A stretch of DNA of 64,000 nt, taken from Pseudobdellovibrionaceae bacterium (lineage in GTDB: Bacteria; Bdellovibrionota; Bdellovibrionia; Bdellovibrionales; Bdellovibrionaceae). The notes beneath the pieces were generated by a model. That model saw only the letters and a list, made by a program, of their open reading frames with translations. It did no database searches and had not been told where the DNA came from. Below are positions 26,230-36,109 of this stretch, one piece after another (the first letter of the stretch is position 1; the number at the start of each line of letters is the position of its first letter). The position numbers were made by a program, and so were the translations under genes. Location: the NCBI GenBank assembly GCA_013359135.1, contig JABWCN010000001.1, forward strand, positions 62,001 through 126,000, in the 5' to 3' direction.

Positions 26230-26991
26230 TTAAGTGATATCTTTTTTATTAAATTTACGTACTCCTAAACTTAGGAATAAAAAAATCCATAAAGAGAAAT
26301 ATCCGATCATAAAAATAAACTCCTGAACTGGAATAGATTGCTTCAAATAATAAATACTTTTCCAATTCATGCGATAAAACTGAGGACTAACAAACTCTAA
26401 AACTTTGTAGTATTGAGTTATTGTCGGATCCTTCATCATTTTCACAAAGTAATCTACATTATTAATCCAGTGGCCATAAAGGTAAAAACTCAAGCCAAAC
26501 AACAAGCTCAACACCGGTCGAATAATAACACTTAAAAACAATACAAGAGAAAAAACTACTGTCACCTTCATAAAAATATTAACTAGAATCATTACTGAAT
26601 TGAAAAAATATTCAGCATTCATAAAGAAGAGATTCAGCAACAACATTAGAAATACTAAATTTAACAACATCAGAAATACTAGACCAAAAAATTTTCCTAT
26701 TAAAAACTGAGCTCTTGAAATAGGTTTAGCTAACAAAAGCAAACAAGTTTGCTTTTCTATTTCCTTGTGAATTATGTAGCTTCCTGAAAACAAAGCTAGT
26801 CCCAAACTAGAAATCTCGATCGTTGCTAATCCCAAATCAGCAAGAATTCTTTGATATTCAAACAGAGATAAATTACCAAGCCCAATACTTAATAAAATTA
26901 AAAAAATAGAAATAAAAATAATAACAATAAATAATTTTTCTCTGACAAGTTCTAAAAAAGTGGCTTTACTAATCAAGAACATACTTTTCAT
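26230..26991 (-). CDS. ABC-2-type transporter permease (NosY-like)
   Basis: 253 residues with six predicted TM helices (about 19-40, 54-72, 100-125, 135-165, 170-190, 225-245) and a cytoplasmic stretch with KEIEKQTCLLLLAKPISRAQFLIGK, typical of ABC-2 and NosY-type permeases. No periplasmic domain. Start overlaps the ATPase gene by 4 bases. The substrate is unknown. Confidence 0.82.
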   Translation of the reverse strand: MKSMFLISKATFLELVREKLFIVIIFISIFLILLSIGLGNLSLFEYQRILADLGLATIEISSLGLALFSGSYIIHKEIEKQTCLLLLAKPISRAQFLIGKFFGLVFLMLLNLVFLMLLLNLFFMNAEYFFNSVMILVNIFMKVTVVFSLVLFLSVIIRPVLSLLFGLSFYLYGHWINNVDYFVKMMKDPTITQYYKVLEFVSPQFYRMNWKSIYYLKQSIPVQEFIFMIGYFSLWIFLFLSLGVRKFNKKDIT

Positions 26992-27773
26992 AACATTTTC
27001 TCATTTTGTTTAAACCTAAATGCTTCTTCTAACGATGGAAACTGCGACATAAATTTTTTCAAATCATCATTGTAGATAATTTCACCTTGATTGATAACAA
27101 CTAAATGATCACAAAGCTCTTCCATATCTTGCAATAAGTGACTACTAAAAAAAATTGAGATGCCTTTCTTTTTTTCTTCTTTCAAAATATCTTTAACCAT
27201 CATCCTTCCATCTGGATCTAATCCAGACATTGGCTCATCAAGAATCAGCAACTCAGGTTCATGTATCAAAGCTTGAGCTAATCCAGCACGCTGAAGCATA
27301 CCTTTTGAAAAGCTTCTTAAGTATTTGCTTTTGGCATTTACAAGACCAACCTTATTTAACACATTATCAATTTTTTCATTCATCAATTCTATCTCTGTCT
27401 TAGCAGAATAGTTAGTTTCCAAATTACTTTTCTTAGAGCCACTTACACTGAGCTGATAATGGAATTTTAAAAACTCATATGCTGTAAAAAACTCATACAA
27501 ATAAGGCCGTTCTGGCAGGTAACCAATTTTTCTTTTATTATGAATATTTAACTCTTGATCAAAAAATAATATTTCACCTGAATTTTTAAAAATAAATTGC
27601 AAAAGACATTTAATACTCGTTGTTTTTCCAGATCCATTATTTCCAACAAACCCAGTGGTCTTATTTTTTGGAATTGAAAAGCTAACATTTTTTAGTACCT
27701 GCTTTTCTTTTTCCCAAAATGCGCCTTTAAAGCTCTTATTTAAGTTTTTCACCTGGATGACATAATCACTCAT
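26988..27773 (-). CDS. ABC transporter ATP-binding protein
   Basis: 261 residues. Walker A GNNGSGKTT at 44-52, Q-loop near LLQFIF, signature FSKGMLQRAGLAQAL, Walker B LLILDEPMSGLDPDGR, H-loop SSHLLQDME. Closest in style to NosF/CcmA/YadG-type exporter ATPases. There is an insertion of about 20 residues (KKSNLETNYSAKTEIE) before the signature helix. It pairs with the overlapping ABC-2 permease. The PhnD-like binding protein upstream is of a type that normally goes with importers, so a functional link is uncertain. Confidence 0.9.
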   Translation of the reverse strand: MSDYVIQVKNLNKSFKGAFWEKEKQVLKNVSFSIPKNKTTGFVGNNGSGKTTSIKCLLQFIFKNSGEILFFDQELNIHNKRKIGYLPERPYLYEFFTAYEFLKFHYQLSVSGSKKSNLETNYSAKTEIELMNEKIDNVLNKVGLVNAKSKYLRSFSKGMLQRAGLAQALIHEPELLILDEPMSGLDPDGRMMVKDILKEEKKKGISIFFSSHLLQDMEELCDHLVVINQGEIIYNDDLKKFMSQFPSLEEAFRFKQNEKML

Positions 27774-27803
27774 ATCGACTTCCTAAAAAGTTGTTCCATC
27801 TAA

Positions 27804-28709
27804 TCACTTAATTTCAATATCTAAGTTTTTAATTACTTCTCTAACTGGATCGTACTGTTTACTTGTCGCTGGCATTAGTTCTTTTTCACCAAGAATCTCA
27901 CGATATTTTTTTTGAGTTTTACTCTTTTCAAATAGATCCACTAAGTTAACCATCACCGAATGAACAACATTAGGATACTTTGTATAAAATTCTTGTCTCA
28001 CCGTGAATGGATCGGTTGGAATTGGACTGCTCACCCAAAGGACTTTAAAATTTTTTTCCTTAGAGAATTTTGTCCAAGCCCCATTTTTACCTTTAGCATC
28101 GTCACTAAAAACAGCAATGACGTCGACTTTCCCTTCTTCAAGTAATTTAACTGAATTAGAATGATTTCCTGAAAAAATAATACTTTTAAAATCAGAATCA
28201 TTAAAATTAATTTTTTTAAGCTGTGCTTTAGGATACAAATATCCAGATGTAGATTTAGAATCCACAAAAGCAATGGTTTTACCTTTTAAATCAACAAATC
28301 TTTTAATTTTACTCTTGCTAGAAGTAACCAAAGCCGAGAAGTAAAATGGCTCATTGTAGATTTTTTTCAATAACACTTTAGCCTGAGCTGTTTTCTCTGC
28401 ATAAACAAATGAGAGGGCTGTCAAAAAAGCAAAATCTATCTTTTTTTCCTTCATAGCTTCTATCAAAGTGTTATAATCTTTCGAGATATAAATATTTACT
28501 TTAATTCCCAAGGAAGACTGCAGCTCTGATGCAAGTTCTATACTTTCCTTCTTCACCTGATCTGGATTACCTCCTGGAATAATCCCAATGGTCAAAACTT
28601 CTGGCACTTCTTCATTTGCCATAGCAAGATTATTAATAGATAAGCTTAGAAAAAAAATTAATAGTAATATTATTTTTGATACAAAAATCTGTTTTAAGAA
28701 AGACTTCAT
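27804..28709 (-). CDS. PhnD/SsuA-type periplasmic substrate-binding protein
   Basis: About 301 residues: signal peptide (about 1-33) and a PhnD-like fold, with LTIGIIPGGNPDQV, KKIDFAFLTALSFVYAEK, LKGKTIAFVDSKSTSGYLYP and PFTVRQEFYTKYPNVV. Known family members bind phosphonates, phosphate esters or similar anions. I chose ATG at 28709 (AAGGATGAAC upstream) over ATG at 28715. It is followed by ABC-2-type genes with a 30-base gap and no classical PhnE permease, so it could instead be a sensor or signalling binding protein. Confidence 0.82.
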   Translation of the reverse strand: MKSFLKQIFVSKIILLLIFFLSLSINNLAMANEEVPEVLTIGIIPGGNPDQVKKESIELASELQSSLGIKVNIYISKDYNTLIEAMKEKKIDFAFLTALSFVYAEKTAQAKVLLKKIYNEPFYFSALVTSSKSKIKRFVDLKGKTIAFVDSKSTSGYLYPKAQLKKINFNDSDFKSIIFSGNHSNSVKLLEEGKVDVIAVFSDDAKGKNGAWTKFSKEKNFKVLWVSSPIPTDPFTVRQEFYTKYPNVVHSVMVNLVDLFEKSKTQKKYREILGEKELMPATSKQYDPVREVIKNLDIEIK

Positions 28710-28733
28710 GTTCATCCTTTTTAGTTGGATGCT

Positions 28734-31700
28734 TTAAAGTCTCTCCACATCAAAAGATCCTTCGGATTTCTTTTTCAAAGCTAGTAGGAAAGCCTCCGCA
28801 GCATCACTTTCGGTGATACATGGAATACTATAATCAATACAGGCTCTTCGTATATCAAAACTAGCTTCGATAGACTTTCGTCCAGTAGTTGTGTTAATAA
28901 CCATAGCTACATTTCCTTGACGAATATGATCAACACAATGTGGACGGCCTTCATGAACTTTTCTTAAAGGCAAACAGTCTAAACCATTTTCTTGGAAATA
29001 CCTTGCTGTTCCTGTCGTTGCTGAGAGCTTATAACCCATTTGCGACATCTCTTTAGCTAAAGCTAACATTTCTTTTTTATCTTTCTCTCGAAGAGAGAAA
29101 AAAGCCTCACCTTTTGCTGGCAAATTCACATGACTGGATAAAAAAGCCTTCATCAAAGCTTCTGAATAATCCCTTCCTCGCCCCATAGTCTCCCCGGTAG
29201 ACTTCATTTCAGGTCCCAATATAGAGTCAGATTCAGTAAATTTTTTAAAAGGAAATACTACGCCCTTAACGCTAACAAAATCAGACTTACGCCAATCCCA
29301 TTGTTCAGGCTTTACCTCTTGTTTTGATTTCATTAATGTCGCAGCCACTCCTAGATCAATTAATGGAATCTGCGTGGCTTTAGCTATAAAAGGTACTGAT
29401 CTTGAACTTCTAGGGTTTGCTTCTAAAATATAGATTTCATCATTTTTAATAGCTAACTGCAAATTCATGTGACCAATAATATTCATTCTCTCTGAAAGTT
29501 TTTTTGATAAGGCTTCTATTTTAAGACAAGTTTCTTCTTTCAATCTCTGAGGCGGTATAACGCCCATACTATCCCCTGAGTGTACACCAGCGGCTTCGAT
29601 ATGCTCGACAATACCGCCAATAATAATCCAGTCTTTTCCACGGACCAGATCCACGTCAACTTCCAAAGCACCTGAAAGAAATTGATCCATTAAACATGGC
29701 TGAGTTGATGAAATAAATTCTTTATGTCGTTCAAAATAAGATTTAAGCTCTTCTGAACTCTCAAGAACTTCCATACGACGTCCACCAAGAACAAAGCTAG
29801 GTCTACAAATCATTGGGTAGCCTACTTTTAGCTCCAACTCCAAGGCCTGAGACAAGCTTCCAGCCATTCCTGAAGTAGGAATTTTAATACCAATCTCATG
29901 ACAAATTTGACTGAATAGACCTCGATCTTCTGCTAAATCAATCGCTTCATTAGACGAACCAAGAAGTTTGAAGCCCCTAGCTTCTAGTGATTTTGCTAAG
30001 TTAATAGGAGTTTGACCACCTAGCTGAGCTACAAATCCTTGGGGTCTAGTAACTCTCATGATTTCAGTTAAAGATTCAACAGTGAGTGGCTCAAAAAAAA
30101 GTAAATTAGAAGTGTCATAATCTGTGGAAACAGTTTCAGGATTTGAATTTACCATAATCACTGGAATCTGATTTTTTTGAAAAGCTTTAACACCACGAAC
30201 ACAGCTATAATCAAACTCAATTCCTTGTCCAATACGATTTGGCCCACTCCCAATAATTACTACTGGTTTATCCAAGTTAGGCAACTCTGAAAACTGTGAC
30301 CAGTAAGAAGAATACATATATGGAGTTGAAGACTCAAACTCAGCGGCACAAGTATCAACGCGATTAAAGTGGGGATGAATTTGATGTTTATTTCTTAAAT
30401 TTAAAATTTCACCCTCATTGACTTTTTTTAACTTAGCAATACGAGCATCTGAAAAACCATTTCTTTTGGCCTCTAGTAAGACATCAAAGTTAAGCTCAGA
30501 TTGTTTAATTTTATTTTCAATTTTAATTAAACTCTCTACGTGTTCTAAAAACCAAGGGTTGATCTGTGTTAAACCCTCTAGTTCGAGAACCGATTTACCG
30601 TCTCTAAAGGCTTGAAAAACTGCAAAAATTCTCTTTGAGTTTGGATATGATAACATTTCTGAAGTGTACTCTACATCGGGAATTCCTTCAGGATGATACT
30701 CTAAAGACAACAGTGCTTTCATCAAAGATTCATTAAATGTTCTACCTATACCCATCACCTCTCCAACGCTTTTCATTTGAGTTGTGAGAATGTCTTTGGT
30801 CCCTGAAAATTTCTCGAAAGCAAATCTTGGAATTTTAGTCACTACATAATCTAAAGCCGGCTCGTAACAAGAAGGGGTCGATTTTGTGATATCATTTTTA
30901 ATTTCATCAAGTGAATAGCCAATCGCTAACAGTGCTGCTAATTTAGCAATCGGAAAACCAGTTGCCTTGCTAGCCAAAGCAGAGGACCGACTCACGCGTG
31001 GATTCATCTCGATGACTACTCGCTCTCCTGTTGTTGGATGGACAGCAAACTGTACATTAGCTCCTCCTGTTTGAATTCCTACTTCATTAATAATTTTGTA
31101 GGCTTCATCACGCATCTCTTGATATTGCCTATCGGTTAAAGTCATCTGTGGTGCCACCGTAATACTGTCACCTGTATGTACTCCACAAGGATCAAAGTTT
31201 TCAATGTGACAAACTACCACAAAGGTCCCCTTATGATCTCTCATGACTTCAAGTTCAAACTCTTTCCAACCTAAAATACTTTCCTCAACCAAAACCTCAC
31301 TGGTTGGGCTTTCGTGAAGGGCCTTCACCAACATAGTTTTATACTCTTCAGGTGAATAGGCTATTCCACCACCACCACCACCAAGAGTATAATTAGGCCT
31401 TAAAATTAAAGGATAACCTAATTCGCCAGCCACTTCCAAACCATATTCATAATTTCTGACCAAGTAGCTCTTAGGATATTTAGCTCCAATTTTATCCAAA
31501 ATATTTCTGAATAACTCTCTGTCTTCAGCTGCGCGAATCACTTCTGGTGTCGCACCAAGAAGCTCCACATTATACTTTTTTAAAATACCCTTTTCATGTA
31601 AATCCAAAGCTAGATTCAGAGCCGTTTGTCCACCTAAAGTGGGAATCACGGCTTGTGGTTTTTCTTTGATTAAAATTTTCTCTAGGTACTCTGCCTTTAA

Positions 31701-31904
31701 TGGTTCCACATAAACACTTGTTGCAAGCTCAGGGTCAGTCATGATTGTGGCTGGATTTGAATTAACAAGGACCACTTGCAAATTTTCATTCATCAAAGCT
31801 TTACAGGCTTGAGTTCCTGAGTAATCAAACTCGCATGCCTGCCCTATCACAATGGGTCCACTTCCTATAATTAAAACTTTTTTCAAATCTTGTCTTTTTG
31901 GCAT
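28734..31904 (-). CDS. carB: carbamoyl-phosphate synthase large subunit
   Basis: Makes carbamoyl phosphate from bicarbonate, ammonia (from CarA) and two ATP. 1056 residues: two homologous ATP-grasp halves, each opening with a KVLIIGSGP or PVVIIGSGP nucleotide-fold motif and containing [12 protein letters not shown] and SRSVPFIAK, plus the MGS-like allosteric domain at the C-terminus (about 930-1056). The ATP loop in the first half reads as six consecutive Gly (E. coli GGSGGG). AAGGGG precedes the ATG. Part of pyrB-carA-unknown-carB. Confidence 0.97.
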   Translation of the reverse strand: MPKRQDLKKVLIIGSGPIVIGQACEFDYSGTQACKALMNENLQVVLVNSNPATIMTDPELATSVYVEPLKAEYLEKILIKEKPQAVIPTLGGQTALNLALDLHEKGILKKYNVELLGATPEVIRAAEDRELFRNILDKIGAKYPKSYLVRNYEYGLEVAGELGYPLILRPNYTLGGGGGGIAYSPEEYKTMLVKALHESPTSEVLVEESILGWKEFELEVMRDHKGTFVVVCHIENFDPCGVHTGDSITVAPQMTLTDRQYQEMRDEAYKIINEVGIQTGGANVQFAVHPTTGERVVIEMNPRVSRSSALASKATGFPIAKLAALLAIGYSLDEIKNDITKSTPSCYEPALDYVVTKIPRFAFEKFSGTKDILTTQMKSVGEVMGIGRTFNESLMKALLSLEYHPEGIPDVEYTSEMLSYPNSKRIFAVFQAFRDGKSVLELEGLTQINPWFLEHVESLIKIENKIKQSELNFDVLLEAKRNGFSDARIAKLKKVNEGEILNLRNKHQIHPHFNRVDTCAAEFESSTPYMYSSYWSQFSELPNLDKPVVIIGSGPNRIGQGIEFDYSCVRGVKAFQKNQIPVIMVNSNPETVSTDYDTSNLLFFEPLTVESLTEIMRVTRPQGFVAQLGGQTPINLAKSLEARGFKLLGSSNEAIDLAEDRGLFSQICHEIGIKIPTSGMAGSLSQALELELKVGYPMICRPSFVLGGRRMEVLESSEELKSYFERHKEFISSTQPCLMDQFLSGALEVDVDLVRGKDWIIIGGIVEHIEAAGVHSGDSMGVIPPQRLKEETCLKIEALSKKLSERMNIIGHMNLQLAIKNDEIYILEANPRSSRSVPFIAKATQIPLIDLGVAATLMKSKQEVKPEQWDWRKSDFVSVKGVVFPFKKFTESDSILGPEMKSTGETMGRGRDYSEALMKAFLSSHVNLPAKGEAFFSLREKDKKEMLALAKEMSQMGYKLSATTGTARYFQENGLDCLPLRKVHEGRPHCVDHIRQGNVAMVINTTTGRKSIEASFDIRRACIDYSIPCITESDAAEAFLLALKKKSEGSFDVERL

Positions 31905-31932
31905 ACAGACCCCTTGAGTATAAAATACTTAT

Positions 31933-32580
31933 CTAGATGGTTAGTTTAGATTCATTTTGATAAATTTTTTCAGGACTTACATGTTTATACTGCTCGAATT
32001 TGTAACGCATCTTCATTAGTCTGAACATGAGAATTTCAGGATCAAGATCGCTGTTTTTTCGGTGCTTCTTAACCTCTTCCAAAATAATTTTTTTTACACT
32101 AAAGGGATGAAAGCAAAAACCTTTCATAAAAACTAATTGTCCATCAACTTCGATCAAGCGAGTTTCAAAAACTTCATCTTCGTTAAATCCAAAAAGAATT
32201 TTAGAACTCTTAACAACTAATTTTTGATTCTTGAGCAAATCTTTAATATATACGTCTTTATCTTTGATTTTGATAAACTCGAACAAAGAATGTGTGTTCT
32301 TTTTCAAAACATCAATATACTTAATTTCGTCCTCTGTAAAACGTAACTCTCTAACTAAAAAACAAGAGTTCAATGGAGTTTGACCAAAATTACTCAATTT
32401 ACGTGTGAAAAAATACCAGTCATAAAACTGATTCATTCTCAACTCAAAATTTTCACTCAAATCTTGATCTAGAGCCATGTGATCAAAAAACTCTTTCTTA
32501 GCTAACTGAATCTCTTCAGAAAACGAAGGACCAGCAAAATGATTTAATATTTTTTCCATGACTGTTTCGTGACTTATCAT
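31933..32580 (-). CDS. unrecognised protein between carA and carB
   Basis: 215 residues, soluble, acidic N-terminal half, aromatic-rich segment RMNQFYDWYFFTRKLS (48-63), and a beta-rich middle (about 105-160). Neither a catalytic motif nor a signal peptide is seen. It sits 6 bases after carA and 28 bases before carB in one transcription unit. Co-expression with carbamoyl-phosphate synthesis is therefore sure by position, but function is not. I do not recognise the family. Confidence 0.65.
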   Translation of the reverse strand: MISHETVMEKILNHFAGPSFSEEIQLAKKEFFDHMALDQDLSENFELRMNQFYDWYFFTRKLSNFGQTPLNSCFLVRELRFTEDEIKYIDVLKKNTHSLFEFIKIKDKDVYIKDLLKNQKLVVKSSKILFGFNEDEVFETRLIEVDGQLVFMKGFCFHPFSVKKIILEEVKKHRKNSDLDPEILMFRLMKMRYKFEQYKHVSPEKIYQNESKLTI

Positions 32581-32586
32581 ATCCTT

Positions 32587-33726
32587 TTACCTATCTTCTG
32601 TTTTTTTATTTAAAATCATCTCTTCAAAAAAATATTTAAATAGCTCTGAGGCCTCATGAGGTCCTGGACAAGCTTCTGGATGATATTGAATACCCAAAAA
32701 GTTTCTTCTCTGAGAGAAGAAACCTGCCACCGTATGATCGTTTAAGTTTCTTTGAGTCACCATTACATCTTCAGGCAAAGTTTTCTCGTCTACAGCATAA
32801 CCATGATTTTGGCTTGAAACGTAGATTTTTTTTAAAAGTTGATCTTGAATAGGATGGTTACTTCCTCTATGTCCAAATTTCAATTTGTAAGTCTTAGCTC
32901 CTAAAGCTAACGATAAAATCTGATGCCCCATGCAAATACCAAAAATAGGAATTTGACCAATAAATGGCTTCACTACATCTGCTGCTTGCTGAACATCTGC
33001 AGGATCGCCAGGACCATTTGTTAACATCAAGGCTTCTGGTTTATAGCTTGCAATGATATCAAAACTAGTTCGACTATTAAAAATCTTAATCTCACTCGCA
33101 TACTTCTTCAACTGTCTTAAAATATTTTCTTTAACACCAAAATCAAGTACAGCAACTTTTGGACCGAAAGGAATTTCTCCAATTTGAATTTCTGTTTCTT
33201 TTCTAGAAACCTCAAACACCCAATCTTTTTGAATTTTCTTTTTTTCATCAATTAAAACTTTAGCCTTTATTTTGGCCTCTTCTTTATCCTTAGCAATAAC
33301 TATAGCTCCCCAAGGGGTTCCCTGCTTTCGTAAGTGCATAGTTAGCATGCGCGTATCTAGGCCTGTCAATATTGGAACATGACTTTCATGAAGTCTCTTA
33401 ATCCAACCATGCTCACGTTCAGAATATTGAGTCTGAAGACAAACAAACCCCTCAATCCATATTCTACGTGATTCCCAAAAATCTCTATTAACACCATAGT
33501 TACCTTGCTGAGGAGCTGTAATCACCACAATTTGCGAAAAGTAAGACGGATCGGTAGCTATTTCCTCGTATCCAAAATGAGATGTATTAAAAACAACCTC
33601 TCCTGCCCGTGAAAACTTCTTTTCAAAATCGTTAACAGCAAAAAAATCTTTTCTGAGCTCAGAAGATTCGGAAAATAAACTTCCAGCGAACACTTCCCCT
33701 GATTCTAAGACTAAAAAACCGATCAT
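32587..33726 (-). CDS. carA: carbamoyl-phosphate synthase small subunit
   Basis: Glutamine amidotransferase that feeds ammonia to CarB. 379 residues. The N-terminal CarA-specific domain has FNTSHFGYEEIATDPSY; the class I amidotransferase triad is C265 in FGICMGHQ and H349/E351 in QYHPEACPGPHE. The start overlaps the pyrB stop by 4 bases (ATGA). Confidence 0.96.
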   Translation of the reverse strand: MIGFLVLESGEVFAGSLFSESSELRKDFFAVNDFEKKFSRAGEVVFNTSHFGYEEIATDPSYFSQIVVITAPQQGNYGVNRDFWESRRIWIEGFVCLQTQYSEREHGWIKRLHESHVPILTGLDTRMLTMHLRKQGTPWGAIVIAKDKEEAKIKAKVLIDEKKKIQKDWVFEVSRKETEIQIGEIPFGPKVAVLDFGVKENILRQLKKYASEIKIFNSRTSFDIIASYKPEALMLTNGPGDPADVQQAADVVKPFIGQIPIFGICMGHQILSLALGAKTYKLKFGHRGSNHPIQDQLLKKIYVSSQNHGYAVDEKTLPEDVMVTQRNLNDHTVAGFFSQRRNFLGIQYHPEACPGPHEASELFKYFFEEMILNKKTEDR

Positions 33727-34625
33727 AGCTGTTCCTTTAAAAAATGGTAAATCAGTGCCATACGAACCAAAACACCGTGTTCGACTTGTTTTAAAATCAA
33801 ATTTCTAGAATCTTTAATAATCTCTGGCGCTAACTCTACCCCATAGTTCACAGGTCCTGGATGTAAAATCAACCCCTCTTTACTCCATGATGAAAGCGCC
33901 TGAGCATTTAACTGAAAATGAGAAATAAAATTAGCCGTAGTCAACTGCTGATTTTCTTTTTCCTTCTGACTATATCTTTCGAATTGTACCCTGAGAGAGT
34001 ACACAGTTGTTGCCCATTTTAATCCTTCACTCAGTTGGTTAAACTTTTGTACTCCAGGACTATCAATTAACATTTCCTCTGGGCCACAAAAACCAATCTG
34101 ATACCCTAATAATGGAGCTAGCTCTAAATGCGATGAAACCACTCTTGAATGCTTCACATCTCCGACAAAAAGAATTCTTTCCTTATTTAACAATCCTCGT
34201 TGCTGCTCTTTAACCGTCAGAATATCTAACAATGCCTGAGTGGGATGCCCTTGAGTTCCCCAGCCAGCATTCAAGATGGGCACATCTACTTCTTTGGACA
34301 TTTCGGCTAAATCCAAATCGTCGTTACAACGTACCACTAAAAGATCAGGCTTCATTGCAGCAATATTTTTAACCGTATCCTGTAAGGTCTCATCTTTTTC
34401 CAGACTAGTTCCAAGCTTATTATTTAGTAAGTGAGTTTTAACTCCCAATCTTAGGGCCGCAACTTCAAAACTCATCCGGGTCCGAGTACTTGGTTCAAAA
34501 AAAATTAACGAGACAATTTTATCGTCTAACTTTGGTTTAACTTCTTTGGTTTTAAAAAAAGAGGCTGTCTGAAATAATTTTTCGATTTGCTCGGTATTAA
34601 GTTGCTTAACAGACAAAAAAGACAT
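33723..34625 (-). CDS. pyrB: aspartate carbamoyltransferase catalytic subunit
   Basis: Second step of pyrimidine synthesis: carbamoyl phosphate plus aspartate. 300 residues. The phosphate loop STRTR is at 46-50, with GWGTQGHPTQALLDILT (carbamoyl-phosphate binding), and HPGPVNYGVELAPE in the C-terminal domain. No pyrI follows. First gene of the pyr/car operon. The ATG at 34625 is preceded by nine T and an unusual AAAAAAGGGGGG stretch rather than a spaced ribosome binding site. Confidence 0.96.
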   Translation of the reverse strand: MSFLSVKQLNTEQIEKLFQTASFFKTKEVKPKLDDKIVSLIFFEPSTRTRMSFEVAALRLGVKTHLLNNKLGTSLEKDETLQDTVKNIAAMKPDLLVVRCNDDLDLAEMSKEVDVPILNAGWGTQGHPTQALLDILTVKEQQRGLLNKERILFVGDVKHSRVVSSHLELAPLLGYQIGFCGPEEMLIDSPGVQKFNQLSEGLKWATTVYSLRVQFERYSQKEKENQQLTTANFISHFQLNAQALSSWSKEGLILHPGPVNYGVELAPEIIKDSRNLILKQVEHGVLVRMALIYHFLKEQL

Positions 34626-34632
34626 TAAAAAA

Positions 34633-34662
34633 AAACTAACTTGCCCCCCTTTTTTCTGTCAA
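34633..34662 (-). promoter_or_regulatory. candidate pyrB promoter with a T-run at the start of the transcript
   Basis: A perfect -35 TTGACA (34657-34662, minus strand) is followed after 18 bases by TAGTTT (34633-34638), a weak -10. The predicted start falls in the T9 tract immediately before the pyrB ATG. An initial T-run at pyrimidine genes can mediate UTP-sensitive slippage in enterobacteria; here it is only a possibility. Confidence 0.3.
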
Positions 34663-34707
34663 TAAAATAAAACCTTGCTGCATCCATGTAGAACTAAGGT
34701 GAATGCT

Positions 34708-35331
34708 CTATTTGATTACTTTTCCTTCAATGTTTTGTAGAGGAATCATTCCAAAATCACGAGAGTCTTCAAATCCAACCCTATAATCACTTAAAACAAA
34801 AACATGACCTTCTGGAATTTTTTGCCGAGGAAAATGTACCTTATCTTCATTAAACACTTTGAACTTAATCCAAGATAAACTCTCATTCCATTTCTCTTCC
34901 TGGATTGGCCCCTGATAAACTTGACTACTAGCACCTATAGGAGGACTTGCCAGATCTTTCTGCCCTAACTCACGGTCATCAACAAAAACTCTTCCCGCCT
35001 TAATTTCAATACTTTCATTTTCAACTGCTATTACCCTGCGAACATAATAAGCTTCAGGAGCAGCCAAATGCACTTTTTCCTTAACAACAAAAAGAATCAG
35101 ATCGCCTCTTTTAGGCATATCAGAGAAAAAAGCCTTTCCCCCAGGAGTCAGCTTGATTCCATAAGCCGCCTTATTAACTATAACGATACTTTTTTCTGCA
35201 AAAGTTGGTGTCATGCTTTGTGATGGAAAAATATAAAAACTAATAAAAAGCCAACGTAAAATAACTGCAAAAATAATTGCTGAAAATAAAATATACAAGT
35301 AATCAGACCAGGAATTAATTCTCATAGACAT
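34708..35331 (-). CDS. signal peptidase I homolog lacking the catalytic lysine
   Basis: 207 residues with one N-terminal TM helix (about 12-30). The serine box FPSQSMTPTF keeps Ser39. The lysine box, normally YIKR, reads YVRR (R98/R99), so the general base Lys is replaced by Arg. The GDNRDNS box is changed to SDYRVGFEDSRDFG. It could be an inactive paralog, a regulator of the two intact copies, or an enzyme using another base. Start ATG at 35331 overlaps the preceding lepB by 17 bases (ATG at 35325 also possible). Confidence 0.8.
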   Translation of the reverse strand: MSMRINSWSDYLYILFSAIIFAVILRWLFISFYIFPSQSMTPTFAEKSIVIVNKAAYGIKLTPGGKAFFSDMPKRGDLILFVVKEKVHLAAPEAYYVRRVIAVENESIEIKAGRVFVDDRELGQKDLASPPIGASSQVYQGPIQEEKWNESLSWIKFKVFNEDKVHFPRQKIPEGHVFVLSDYRVGFEDSRDFGMIPLQNIEGKVIK

Positions 35332-36082
35332 CCACTTTTTTTAAAAAACGATTCCATCTCATTTTCAAAGGATCGCACAAAAACTCCATATCAACCATAG
35401 TCTGTTCACAACTGAGCCAAATAAACCAAGCTTTTCCAACGAAGTTTTCTCTTGGAACGAAACCCCAAACACGTGAATCACTGGAGTTATCTCTATTATC
35501 ACCCATAACAAAAAATTTATCTTCAGGCACCTCTATTGAACTTACGCTCTCCTGATCCTCTCTTGAATGACTTTGCACTTGAAAGTTTTCTAATTTAATT
35601 ACTCTCTTTTTTTCAAGAAGAGTTTCTAAATACAAGTTTTCATCATTTGTTCTCACACCAGGCACAAGAATAGAATCGTATTTAGCAGAATCACCATTCA
35701 CGGTTATTTGCCCATGGCGAACTTCGATTTTATCTCCAGGCTTACCAATCAAGCGTTTTATGTAATATACTTGAGGATTTAAAGGGTATTTAAAAACCAC
35801 AACGTCTCCACGCTCTGGCTCTCCCCACTTGAATAAATATCTATCTGAAAATGGTATCTTTAGACCATAGACTGACTTAAAAACAAAAATGTGATCGTGA
35901 ATTAACAAATTGGGCAACATGCTCTCTGAAGGAATCACAAAAGGTTCAATCAAGGCCCATCTTAGTATTAAAAACAATAGCAGTGGAGAAAAAAAAGTGG
36001 CTAAAGCTTGTACCCACGTGCCTTTTAATGAGACTTCCCTTGACGTCTCACTTTCCAAAATTTCCTTGTTTGTTTGAATCAT
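35315..36082 (-). CDS. lepB: signal peptidase I, second copy
   Basis: Membrane protease that removes Sec signal peptides. 255 residues. One TM helix (about 28-47) precedes IPSESMLPNLL with Ser54 as nucleophile. Lys109 in YYIKRLIGKPGD is the general base, and MGDNRDNSSDSR is intact. It shares the IHDHIFV...VYGL pattern with the neighbouring copy, showing a local duplication. A C-terminal pair of Cys (SCEQT, FLCDP) is also conserved in the first copy. Confidence 0.94.
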   Translation of the reverse strand: MIQTNKEILESETSREVSLKGTWVQALATFFSPLLLFLILRWALIEPFVIPSESMLPNLLIHDHIFVFKSVYGLKIPFSDRYLFKWGEPERGDVVVFKYPLNPQVYYIKRLIGKPGDKIEVRHGQITVNGDSAKYDSILVPGVRTNDENLYLETLLEKKRVIKLENFQVQSHSREDQESVSSIEVPEDKFFVMGDNRDNSSDSRVWGFVPRENFVGKAWFIWLSCEQTMVDMEFLCDPLKMRWNRFLKKVDVYEN

Positions 36083-36109
36083 GTTTTACAAGCTTTTTAT
36101 TAAAAATAA

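Noticed and set aside
31365-31385. Repeated trinucleotide coding for six Gly in CarB, as a possible variable repeat
   Set aside because: It sits in the ATP loop, where E. coli has GGSGGG; simple Gly substitution explains it, and the triplet repeat would not shift the frame.
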